A stretch of DNA of 64,000 nucleotides, taken from the NCBI GenBank assembly GCA_947592005.1, contig CANQDJ010000002.1:1-64000 (forward strand). Reading direction: 5' to 3'. The stretch comes from an uncultured Anaeroplasma sp. (GTDB lineage: Bacteria > Bacillota_I > Bacilli_A > Acholeplasmatales > Anaeroplasmataceae). Shown here in pieces: positions 10,112 to 18,981 of the stretch (its first letter is position 1; each line of letters starts with the position of its first letter). A program made the translations under genes and the position numbers. Below the pieces are notes generated by a model. That model saw only the letters and a list, made by a program, of their open reading frames with translations. It did no database searches and was not told the origin of the DNA.

Positions 10112-11077
10112 CTATATCCAATTCACAATCAACTCGTGAAATACATTTTTCACAATTACATTATATTGTAATTTTTGAAATAAATTTAAAATCAAATGGA
10201 TTTTATCTTTAATTTTAGTCTTAAAGTCCACACTATACATTTTAATTTTATCATATAAAGGTTGTAAAATCAAACTATCCTTACTATCTAAAACACGATT
10301 TGTATCCTCTAAAAAAAGCAAAGTCCACTTCAATAAAACAGATATCTTTCGTTCCGAATCGAAAAACGCAACATTATCCAAATAAAATAAAACAGCCTCT
10401 TTTGAATTACGAAGATCAATAAACTTTAAAAACAATTCCTTTTCTCTAATAAATTCACTGTCTTCCGCTATCTCTTTCGCTTCCAAAACATTATTCGTCA
10501 AACAACAACTTAATATAGCATCTAACAATTCTATATTCTGTTCCATTACTTGTTCTACCCGCTTTTCCAGAGGATACGCATCAAAATATTGAAGGGCACA
10601 CCTAGATAAAATCGTCGGAACGACATTCGAAGTATCTTTGGCTAAAAAAATACCTATGGTTTGAGCAGAATTAATCGGATCTTCAATAAATTTCAATAAA
10701 CTATTTTGAGCGGCAACGGAAGCCGTATCGATTCCATCTATAATATATACTCTGCTTCCTTCTATCAAAGACGTTTTGGAAAACTCTTCTTGTAAGGACG
10801 CAATTTGTTCTTTTGAAATCATCGTTTTGGATTGTTCTACACCAATATATTCCACATTCAAATGTTTCCCTTCTAAAATCGTTTGACATACTTCGCACTC
10901 CAAACAGCCATTATTGGGACAATATAAAAGACAAGCCAATGCGTAAGCCATTTCTTTTTTACCCACGCCTTCTTCTCCATAAAATAAATAAGCGTGGGAT
11001 AATCGATTATTTAATTTTGCTTGTTTCAAAATGTTAAAAATCCGAATTTGATTTCTAACGGCAGTTTTTACGTCCAA
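10112..11077 (-). CDS. holB: DNA polymerase III delta' subunit
   Basis: RLSHAYLFYGEEGVGKKEMA, zinc-binding Cys cluster, AAQNSLLKFIEDP; next to tmk. Confidence 0.88.
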   Translation of the reverse strand: MDVKTAVRNQIRIFNILKQAKLNNRLSHAYLFYGEEGVGKKEMAYALACLLYCPNNGCLECEVCQTILEGKHLNVEYIGVEQSKTMISKEQIASLQEEFSKTSLIEGSRVYIIDGIDTASVAAQNSLLKFIEDPINSAQTIGIFLAKDTSNVVPTILSRCALQYFDAYPLEKRVEQVMEQNIELLDAILSCCLTNNVLEAKEIAEDSEFIREKELFLKFIDLRNSKEAVLFYLDNVAFFDSERKISVLLKWTLLFLEDTNRVLDSKDSLILQPLYDKIKMYSVDFKTKIKDKIHLILNLFQKLQYNVIVKNVFHELIVNWI

Positions 11078-11089
11078 AATATACCCTCT

Positions 11090-11713
11090 TTATTTCTTAA
11101 TATATTCCAACACAACTTTTAAACAATCCTCGATTACTTTCTCTAAAGGTTGATTCCCATCTATTCTTACCACTCGCTTTGGATACAACTTCATAACTTC
11201 TTGATATCCCTGATAAACTTTATTATGAAATTCCTTCTTTTCCAAATCCAATCGATCACTTTTTCCTCTTCCTTCCAACCGTTTTAAAGCCACTTCCGGA
11301 AGAACATCGATAAATAACGTTAATCCCGGTAAATATTCTAACGCAAACGCATTGGCAGTCAAAACATTTTCCATTCCTAATCCTCTCGCATATCCTTGAT
11401 ATGCCAAAGAAGAATCCAAAAACCGATCGCACAATACAATTTTTCCCTCCGCAATAGCAGGTAACACTCTTTGAGATAAATGTTGCATACGACTTGCCGC
11501 ATACAACAACGCTTCACATTGTGGAGTCATATCCGTATTTTTTACATTTAAAATAATATTTCGAATATCTTCGGCAATCCGTATTCCTCCCGGTTCCCTA
11601 GTCGTAATATACGGAATATGCAATTCCTCAAACTTCTCACAAATTTTGGCAATCACTGTAGTTTTTCCACTACATTCTCCACCTTCGAAAGTAATAAAAT
11701 TTTTCATATCCAT
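11090..11713 (-). CDS. tmk: Thymidylate kinase
   Basis: FITFEGGECSGKTT P-loop, TREPGG, DRFLDSSLAYQGYARGLG. Start trimmed to MDMKNFITFEGG. Confidence 0.93.
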   Translation of the reverse strand: MDMKNFITFEGGECSGKTTVIAKICEKFEELHIPYITTREPGGIRIAEDIRNIILNVKNTDMTPQCEALLYAASRMQHLSQRVLPAIAEGKIVLCDRFLDSSLAYQGYARGLGMENVLTANAFALEYLPGLTLFIDVLPEVALKRLEGRGKSDRLDLEKKEFHNKVYQGYQEVMKLYPKRVVRIDGNQPLEKVIEDCLKVVLEYIKK

Positions 11714-11815
11714 AGTTGTAATCTCCGATTCATTTCTATGATTTATTATACTATAAAATATTCCCACGATAAAGAAGAATATTGAAAATATAAATTATTC
11801 TTTCAAACTATAAAA

Positions 11816-11862
11816 AAGAAAACCACCTCTCTTATTTGATATTCCTATCAATGAAGTGGTTC
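11816..11862 (-). terminator. Rho-independent terminator 3' of the TtcA-like gene
   Basis: Minus strand: AACCACTTC ... GAGGTGGTT stem followed by TTTTCTTTTTT. Confidence 0.65.
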
Positions 11863-11894
11863 ATATCTTAAATTTACTAGTATTTTCCTCTATT

Positions 11895-12012
11895 ATCGTT
11901 CGGTATCGCCCGGTATCGTTCGCTTTATCGTTCGGTATCGCCCGGTATCGACCGCTTTATCGTTCGGTATCGCCCGGTATCGACCGCTTTATCGTTCGGT
12001 ATCGTTCGCTTT
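11895..12012. repeat. GC-rich tandem array: 32-bp unit x3 plus one shortened unit
   Basis: Consensus ATCGTTCGGT-ATCGCCCGGT-ATCGACCGCTTT; units start at 11895, 11927, 11959 and 11991 (the last lacks the middle 10-mer). Confidence 0.95.
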
Positions 12013-12022
12013 GTCGTTATTT

Positions 12023-12718
12023 TTATTCCTTTTCATAATTATCTAAAAACAATACCTTTTCCCCATCTTTTTTATACCCCAATACCTTTTGTATATACAC
12101 ATTTGAAGTACTTATAAATATATTCTTCTCCACTGCCGAATTATAAGATAATAAATCATGAATCCATTTCTTTGTTTGAAGTTGAATTTCTTCTTTTGGA
12201 TTTTCTTCAAACAACAAATGATTATAATTCTTCCAAGCCGTTATATCTCGTTCCCTAACCAAATACAATGGTTGTATATATATAATATCCTCTATCTCTT
12301 TTTGGGGAAGTATCGTTTTAAATTCGCCATTGAATAGTACATTCATCATCGTCGTTTCTATAACATCGTCATAATTTTTATCTTCCACCATAATATGGAT
12401 CGACTGGTTTTTTAGCCAAGATTGAATGTTTCCTTCTTCTATAAACTCACATACAGGAATCTTTAAAAGTTCCACATTCTTTTTTACAGACTCTCGGTTT
12501 ATTCCTACAAAATCCACTTCAAAAGGAAAATCAGAATGCCGTTCCAACTCCTGAAACAACTTCGCCAAAACAAAACTTCCGCTTCCACGCAATAAAACAC
12601 AAATATGATCTTGTGGATTCAATAACCGATATTCTTTTAAAGCCTTTATAAACTTACTCCAAATCTTGCCTCTATATGTTGTGATAATCGACCTTTCCAC
12701 TTCTTGATAAAACTCCAT
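12023..12718 (-). CDS. Degenerate TtcA-family (PP-loop tRNA thiolase-like) protein lacking catalytic motifs
   Basis: EVERSIITTYRGKIWSKFIKALKEY, LAKLFQELERH, YDDVIETTMM, PLYLVRERDITAWKNYN, GYKKDGEKVLFLDNYEKE match the TtcA scaffold; SGGKDS replaced by RGSGSF. ATG at 12718 follows the truA stop. Confidence 0.75.
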   Translation of the reverse strand: MEFYQEVERSIITTYRGKIWSKFIKALKEYRLLNPQDHICVLLRGSGSFVLAKLFQELERHSDFPFEVDFVGINRESVKKNVELLKIPVCEFIEEGNIQSWLKNQSIHIMVEDKNYDDVIETTMMNVLFNGEFKTILPQKEIEDIIYIQPLYLVRERDITAWKNYNHLLFEENPKEEIQLQTKKWIHDLLSYNSAVEKNIFISTSNVYIQKVLGYKKDGEKVLFLDNYEKE

Positions 12719-12719
12719 A

Positions 12720-13463
12720 CTATCGCTCCTCGCCATATACCACATTATATAAATATAATCCACACCCGTCCGCAACTTTATGAGAAATTTTCGGATCCCC
12801 TTTTTCTAATACTTCCTTAATTTTTTCTTCCGTTTCTTTTCCCCTTCCGATTTCAATCAACAATCCGACCATTCTTCGAATTTGATATTTCAAAAACCCG
12901 TTCCCAATAAACACAATCTCCAAAAAATCATTCTTCCGAATTATTTTAGCCGAATAAATCGTCTTAACGGTATCCTTCCTTTTATCAATGCTTGCCGAGG
13001 CAAATCCTTTGAAATTATGCGTTCCTTCCAATAACGATATAGCATTTACCATTTTATCTATATCCAATCCTCGCAATTGAAGGGCATAATTACGATAAAA
13101 TGGATTATATTCTTTCGTATAAATAAAATAATGATACTCTTTGGATATGCAAGAAAATCTTGCATGAAAATCTTCCGAAACCAAATGAACTTCTCGAATA
13201 AATATATCTTTTGGAAGAAAAGTATTCATTCCGTTCTTTATTCCTTTAGGAGATATTTTTTTATCCAAATCAAAATGAAATACCTGATGAACCGCATGAA
13301 CACCACGATCTGTTCTTCCGGACGGATAAATCTTAACTTCCACTCCCAACATTTGAAAAACCGCATTTTTTATTTCTTTTTCTATCGTCGGCAATTCTTT
13401 TTGAATTTGAAAACCCATATAATTACTGCCATCATAGGCAACCACACACATATATCTAAACAT
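12720..13463 (-). CDS. truA: tRNA pseudouridine synthase A
   Basis: YDGSNYMGFQIQ, PSGRTDRGVHA, FLKYQIRRMVG. Confidence 0.95.
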   Translation of the reverse strand: MFRYMCVVAYDGSNYMGFQIQKELPTIEKEIKNAVFQMLGVEVKIYPSGRTDRGVHAVHQVFHFDLDKKISPKGIKNGMNTFLPKDIFIREVHLVSEDFHARFSCISKEYHYFIYTKEYNPFYRNYALQLRGLDIDKMVNAISLLEGTHNFKGFASASIDKRKDTVKTIYSAKIIRKNDFLEIVFIGNGFLKYQIRRMVGLLIEIGRGKETEEKIKEVLEKGDPKISHKVADGCGLYLYNVVYGEER

Positions 13464-14430
13464 AAAATCTACTCCAAATCACCAAACCGAAGAATCCAAG
13501 CATAACCACTAAACAGACATAATCTCGCCATTTTAACTTCAATTCGTCCAATTTAGTCCGTTTTTCTCCGATAATATATCCTCTTGCCTCCATCGCATCG
13601 GACAAATCGTCTGCCTTTTTAAAAGAAATCACAAGCATCGGAATTAATAAGGCAATCATTTGATTTATCTTTTCTTTTATATTTCCCTCTTGAAAATCCA
13701 ATCCCCGAGAGGCTTGGGCATTCATAATTTTTTTACTTTCGTCCAATAACGTCGGAATAAATCGCAGCGTTAACGCAATCATCATAGAAAACACGCCTAC
13801 CGGAATTTTAATAATCTTTAACGGAGATAAAACCGCTTCTATTCCATTATTAATATCCATAAACATTGTTGAAAACGTCAATAAAGAAGTGATTCCCAAC
13901 ATTATAACAATACGAATAAAGACAAAAGCCGCTTTATTTAATCCTTCCCTATATACATCAAATGTAAAATCATTCCAGATAAATCTATCAAAACGGGCAA
14001 ACCATAATAAAACAAAGACCCCCGCTATCAACACCAAAAAATATAAAAATCGGAGCGGAATATACTTTTTAGTAAACAAATAAAACAAAACCATTCCCAC
14101 TATAATAAGCGTATGAAACAATCCTATCTGCATAGGAAAAGAATATAAAAGAGTTTCTGCCGTTCCCGTCGTATAAATCAACTGTAAAAATATCGTAAAA
14201 ATCAACAAAAATAAAATCGGTCGTAATCCTTTTATCACTCGGAAAACAGAAATACGAGTGGATAAAAAAATAAGAAAAAAAACACCCAACGCAATTACCA
14301 TTCCCATCAAATTAGGAATTAAAAAAATTAAAACAATCATTAAAACCATCAAAATAATCTTCATTCTCGGATCTAACCGATAAATCCAACTATTTCCCGG
14401 AATATATTGTCCAAAGGTAATGCTATTCAT
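13456..14430 (-). CDS. ecfT: ECF transporter T component
   Basis: LDPRMKIILM, QASRGLDF, ADDLSDAMEARGY; follows two EcfA ATPase genes. Confidence 0.92.
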   Translation of the reverse strand: MNSITFGQYIPGNSWIYRLDPRMKIILMVLMIVLIFLIPNLMGMVIALGVFFLIFLSTRISVFRVIKGLRPILFLLIFTIFLQLIYTTGTAETLLYSFPMQIGLFHTLIIVGMVLFYLFTKKYIPLRFLYFLVLIAGVFVLLWFARFDRFIWNDFTFDVYREGLNKAAFVFIRIVIMLGITSLLTFSTMFMDINNGIEAVLSPLKIIKIPVGVFSMMIALTLRFIPTLLDESKKIMNAQASRGLDFQEGNIKEKINQMIALLIPMLVISFKKADDLSDAMEARGYIIGEKRTKLDELKLKWRDYVCLVVMLGFFGLVIWSRFYV

Positions 14431-15280
14431 ATCTTTTCACCACCTCTTCGACTAAATCATTCAATGTATAATTATTATAGTCCAAGCCATATTTAAACTT
14501 ATCATTCAAATAATCTATCAATTTTAAAACTTCCGGTTTCTCCAAATGTGTTTCTTTATATATATTCGTTTGAAACACCGTTTTCTTATCCCCATCATAA
14601 GCGATTTTTCCATTATTCATTACGACAACACGATTGGCATATTGATAAACAATATTCATATCATGAGAAATAAGAATAATCGTTTTATCGGTTTTTTTAT
14701 GAATAGAATAAAATAATTCCATTATTTCTTCTGCCGCCTTCGGATCCAATCCTCTGGTCGGTTCATCTAAAACCAAAATATCGGGATCATACGATAATAT
14801 CCCCGCAATCGCTACTTTCCGCATTTGTCCTCCGCTCAAAGTAAACGGCGAATGATCCAATAAATTTTCAATGCCTAAAAGTTTGGCAATTTCGATTGCC
14901 TTTTGTTTGGCTTCTGCTTCTTTAAACCCAAAATTCTTAGGGGCAAACATAATATCTTTCAAAACCGTTTCTTCAAATAATTGATATTCGGGAAACTGAA
15001 AAACAAACCCCACTCTTTTCCGAATATCTCTCAATCTCGGATTCTTTTTTTTATTCGAAGTAATCGTTTTATCAAAAATCTCCACCGTTCCTTTAGAAGG
15101 CAATAATAAGGCATTGATATGCTGAATAAGCGTAGATTTTCCACTACCCGTTTTACCAACAACGGCAATAAATTCTTTTTTTTCATTTATATTCCAATTT
15201 ATATCTTCTATCGCAATCGTAAATTCTTTTTTCTTTCTTCCCGGATAATAATGACTTACTTGCTTAAATGATATTCCCAT
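14423..15280 (-). CDS. ecfA2: ECF transporter ATPase A2
   Basis: GKTGSGKST, LSGGQMRKVAIAGIL, LVLDEPTRGLDP. Confidence 0.93.
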   Translation of the reverse strand: MGISFKQVSHYYPGRKKKEFTIAIEDINWNINEKKEFIAVVGKTGSGKSTLIQHINALLLPSKGTVEIFDKTITSNKKKNPRLRDIRKRVGFVFQFPEYQLFEETVLKDIMFAPKNFGFKEAEAKQKAIEIAKLLGIENLLDHSPFTLSGGQMRKVAIAGILSYDPDILVLDEPTRGLDPKAAEEIMELFYSIHKKTDKTIILISHDMNIVYQYANRVVVMNNGKIAYDGDKKTVFQTNIYKETHLEKPEVLKLIDYLNDKFKYGLDYNNYTLNDLVEEVVKRYE

Positions 15281-16065
15281 AACGCATTCATCAACTCCTT
15301 ATCCTTTTCCAAGATATCCTTTTTACTCATTTCTTCGATAACCTTTAAGGTAAACGGCAAATCCAAATTTGCTTGTCGAATCAGTTCTTTATTCTTGAAA
15401 ATCTCCTCCGGTGTTCCCGAAGAAAGAATTTTTCCTTCTTTTAAAACAATTACACGATCGGATAATTTAGCCAAATTCAAATCATGCGTAATGGTAATTA
15501 CAGTTTTATTATATTTCGTATGCAACGTTTGAATCATTTCGATAATCTCTTTTGTCCCTTCCGGATCCAACATAGATGTAGCCTCGTCTAAAATAATCGT
15601 TTCACAATTCAATGCCAAAATGCCGGCGATTGCCACTCTTTGTTTTTGTCCACCGGAAAGAGTTTGTGGTTCTCTTTCTAAATAGTTTTGCATATCCACT
15701 TTACGCGTATATTCTTCAATCAAAGGTATCATTTTCTCTCTTGGAACTTGATAATTTTCCAACCCAAATGCGACATCATATCGAACATTAAACCCAACAA
15801 ATTGATTATCCGGATTTTGAAAAACAATACCGATTTTATGCCTTATGGTATTTACCGTTTTTTCAGTAATCGGTATCCCGTTATACGTTATACTTCCTTC
15901 TTTCGGAAAAATAAGCCCAACCAACAACTTGGCAAGTGTAGATTTTCCACTCCCATTTTGCCCAATAACAGAAATCCATTCCTTGTCGGCAATAGACATA
16001 GAAATAGCATCTAAAACCGGTTCTTTTGTGTTATATGAAAATGATACATCTTTTACCTCTATCAT
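15256..16065 (-). CDS. ecfA1: ECF transporter ATPase A1
   Basis: GQNGSGKST, LSGGQKQRVAIAGIL, IILDEATSMLDP. Confidence 0.93.
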   Translation of the reverse strand: MIEVKDVSFSYNTKEPVLDAISMSIADKEWISVIGQNGSGKSTLAKLLVGLIFPKEGSITYNGIPITEKTVNTIRHKIGIVFQNPDNQFVGFNVRYDVAFGLENYQVPREKMIPLIEEYTRKVDMQNYLEREPQTLSGGQKQRVAIAGILALNCETIILDEATSMLDPEGTKEIIEMIQTLHTKYNKTVITITHDLNLAKLSDRVIVLKEGKILSSGTPEEIFKNKELIRQANLDLPFTLKVIEEMSKKDILEKDKELMNALWEYHLSK

Positions 16066-16109
16066 AATCTACCTCGACAAATCTTTTCCCTATTATACCA
16101 TTTACAAAA

Positions 16110-16151
16110 TAAAAAGTATAGAGAATGAAATTCATTACCTATACTTTTTAT
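16110..16151 (-). terminator. Rho-independent terminator at the end of the YjbR-like gene
   Basis: AAAAAGTATAGGTAATGAATTTCATTCTCTATACTTTTT on the minus strand. Confidence 0.55.
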
Positions 16152-16821
16152 GATTATTTTTTAAACAAGAAAACATATAACTTTCTTTTATAAACTCTTC
16201 AATACTCTGATCCGAAAGAGAATCGTCTAATACGATAGACACCCAATATTTTTTATTCATATGATATCCTTTATAACACCCTTTTATCTTCAAAGCCTCT
16301 TCCATCGTTTCCGAAGAAACCTTCACATTCAATATTTCTATCTCTTTCGAATCCGCTCCTTTTTCTAATTTATCTTTTCCGACATTCATTATAATACCAA
16401 ACCATTTCCCCGAATTAGAATTTCGAAATATCGCTGTTCCATCATATTCTTCCCATAAAAACTCTGGTTTGCTTTGATATTTTAATTCTATTTGATTTGC
16501 GATACGATTGGAATGATTCAATAAAAACACTCTCTTCTTAAAACAATTATCGCGAATCTCAGTTAAAACATTCTCTATTTCACTTTTTAAAAACATAGAG
16601 AATTCTCCTCCCTTATTTAATCGAACCAAAGGAAATTCTTCCTCGAACGCAACTTCTATTAACTTATAAACTACTGTCCCATCAAAATAAATTCGAATAA
16701 TAAGTTTAAAATCCCCATTAACAATATCTTTAATTAATTCATAATACGTTTCATATTTTTTAAACCCAACCTCTTCCAATCGATCCAAACAAACATCATA
16801 TCGCTTAAAAAAATCTTCCAT
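16135..16821 (-). CDS. MmcQ/YjbR-like domain protein
   Basis: KPEFLWEEYDGTAIFRNSNSGKWFGIIMNVGKDKL matches the YjbR core. Start trimmed because the longer ORF runs through a terminator at 16862-16883. Confidence 0.6.
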   Translation of the reverse strand: MEDFFKRYDVCLDRLEEVGFKKYETYYELIKDIVNGDFKLIIRIYFDGTVVYKLIEVAFEEEFPLVRLNKGGEFSMFLKSEIENVLTEIRDNCFKKRVFLLNHSNRIANQIELKYQSKPEFLWEEYDGTAIFRNSNSGKWFGIIMNVGKDKLEKGADSKEIEILNVKVSSETMEEALKIKGCYKGYHMNKKYWVSIVLDDSLSDQSIEEFIKESYMFSCLKNNHKKYR

Positions 16822-16861
16822 CTTATTCACCACTTTATTTTCTATTATATCATACATATAT

Positions 16862-16883
16862 AAAAATCCACCGAAATCGGTGG
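16862..16883 (-). terminator. Rho-independent terminator 3' of the clp-like gene
   Basis: CCACCGA-TT-TCGGTGG followed by ATTTTT on the minus strand. Confidence 0.65.
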
Positions 16884-16888
16884 TATTT

Positions 16889-18826
16889 TTAAGAATGAAT
16901 TTGTTCAATTTGTTCTTTTTTTACTTCGAAACTTCCTTGTTTTTTATCATGTAATAATTGATACAAATACGAATTCACATTCTTTTTATTCTCCGCACTT
17001 ATATCAAAATCAAAAGAAACCTCATACGCCAATTTTCGTAATGCCGTTTGATATTTTTCATTCAATGTCGTTCGTATTTCTTGATTTTTAATATATTCAT
17101 CAAACAAAACATCTTTTTTATTTTTATTCGCAAAACCAACAGTGGATTTTGTCGACAATCCTTCAATAATACATATCGTATTCGCCAAAGAAACATTTCT
17201 TCCTCTTTGATCGATAAAATCCCCCTTATACATCATATTCAAAATAAACGACTGAATCATACCACACGCTTTATCAAAATTCTTAAAAATCAAAATGGAC
17301 ATCGGATATTCCAAAATATGCCTGCATAACATTCCCTCATCTTCATACCCCACATATCCCGGAGGAGCCCCTATAAGACTAGTAACCATTACACTTTCTT
17401 TATATCCGTTTAAATCGATTTCCAACACATTTTCCATTCCCAAATGAAAAATATTCATTATATCTATTTCTAAATTCTTTAATCCTTCATTGTTCCCCTC
17501 ATAAGATATTTTTAATAATGGCTTATCTTCCAATAAATCCATTTTATATAACCAAGCATATTGATCTAATTTTGGGTAATAGAGTTTTAAATTCGTTTCT
17601 TCCGTCGCATTTCCGTTCGCTCCTTCAATCGCTCTATCTATATCTTCTACACGTACTTCTTTTTTATTCCTAATGTGATTTGAACTCATCACATCATCTA
17701 AAATATCAATACATTTATCAGGACGATATTTTCTTAAAATCTTTCGATTACTTTGGAAAATCAAATAATCCAAAACATCATCCGAAATAGTTACTTTATG
17801 AAATTCTTCATATTCTTTGCGAATACCGAATAAAATCTCTTTTGTTTCTTCTATCGTCGGTTCACTGATAAAAATCGGCTGAAATCTTCTTTGTAGTGCC
17901 TTATCGTTTTCTATGGTCTTGTGATATTCTTCCAGTGTAGTTGCCCCAATCACCTTAATATCACTTCTTGCCAAAAATGGTTTTAACATATTCGCAACAT
18001 CTAAATTCCCTTCTGTCGTAGCCGCTCCCATAATAATATGGATCTCATCAATAAAAATAACAACATTCTTTTTAGACGCTATTTCTTTTACGAATTTATC
18101 AAACCGTTCTTCAAAATCTCCCCTATATCTCGTTCCTGCCAACATCGCAGTCAAATTTAAAGAAAGAATCGTTAAATCCTTTTTCTCTTTCACCATTTTC
18201 ATGGCATATCCTTCAACAAGAGCAGTTTTACCAACTCCCGCATTTCCAATCAATAATGGATTATTTTTGAATCTTCGATTCATTATTATATCCATTCGAT
18301 TCAAATAATTTCTACGTTCCACAAACATGGCAAGTTCATTGTTTTTAGCAAGTTTTGTAATGTTTTTTATAAATCCCAATTCGTCCGCTTCGTTTGCCGA
18401 AAAATCATAGATTTCTTTAACATCTTGTATTAAATCATCAATATCCAATCCCAATTCCTGAAGAATCGATGCGGCAATCGTATTTCGATTCATTAAAATA
18501 GCCATAAAAATATGTTCTTCGGAAATCAATTTATCCCCTGCCAATATACCGGCTTGACTGAGAATGGTTTCCAATGATTTATTATATTCTCCCTCTTGTT
18601 TTCTCAATATAAAAATATCGTTTGTTTTTTCTTGAACTTCTTCTATACTTACTTCATATTCTTTTAACAAAAAATGACAAAGACTATCTTCGGTTTCATA
18701 CATCGCCAAAATCAAAAATTCGCTTCCCATAGTCGATATACCATGTTCATTGGAATATTTTCTGGCTAAATCCATAATTTGTTTGGCCCTCGTGTTTAAT
18801 TCCATAATTTTCCACACTCCAATCAC
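16889..18826 (-). CDS. ClpC/ClpB-like AAA+ protein with degenerate second AAA domain
   Basis: Clp N-domain, D1 Walker A GNAGVGKT and Walker B VIFIDEIH intact; D2 recognisable only by LIGAPPGYVGYEDEG and QGRNVSLANT. Confidence 0.82.
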   Translation of the reverse strand: MIGVWKIMELNTRAKQIMDLARKYSNEHGISTMGSEFLILAMYETEDSLCHFLLKEYEVSIEEVQEKTNDIFILRKQEGEYNKSLETILSQAGILAGDKLISEEHIFMAILMNRNTIAASILQELGLDIDDLIQDVKEIYDFSANEADELGFIKNITKLAKNNELAMFVERRNYLNRMDIIMNRRFKNNPLLIGNAGVGKTALVEGYAMKMVKEKKDLTILSLNLTAMLAGTRYRGDFEERFDKFVKEIASKKNVVIFIDEIHIIMGAATTEGNLDVANMLKPFLARSDIKVIGATTLEEYHKTIENDKALQRRFQPIFISEPTIEETKEILFGIRKEYEEFHKVTISDDVLDYLIFQSNRKILRKYRPDKCIDILDDVMSSNHIRNKKEVRVEDIDRAIEGANGNATEETNLKLYYPKLDQYAWLYKMDLLEDKPLLKISYEGNNEGLKNLEIDIMNIFHLGMENVLEIDLNGYKESVMVTSLIGAPPGYVGYEDEGMLCRHILEYPMSILIFKNFDKACGMIQSFILNMMYKGDFIDQRGRNVSLANTICIIEGLSTKSTVGFANKNKKDVLFDEYIKNQEIRTTLNEKYQTALRKLAYEVSFDFDISAENKKNVNSYLYQLLHDKKQGSFEVKKEQIEQIHS

Positions 18827-18981
18827 AAACTAGTATATGCAAAACCGTTTTTAACAATACACTTCAAAGGATATAATTATAGATTTCGTTCTACAAAAAT
18901 GATATAATTTTAGCGAATAATGGAGATAAGATGAAGATATTATATTAATTTAAAAATTTATAGAATACGAAAGGAAATTAT

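Noticed and set aside
11895-12012. CRISPR-like array
   Set aside because: Units are directly contiguous with no unique spacers, no cas genes were seen, and the unit is internally periodic.
11856-12038. 60-aa ORF (RYRP repeats) on the plus strand
   Set aside because: It is simply the translation of the tandem repeat; no SD and it overlaps the end of the TtcA-like gene and its terminator.
16822-16908. N-terminal extension of the YjbR-like ORF
   Set aside because: Would translate through the terminator hairpin of the preceding clp-like gene.
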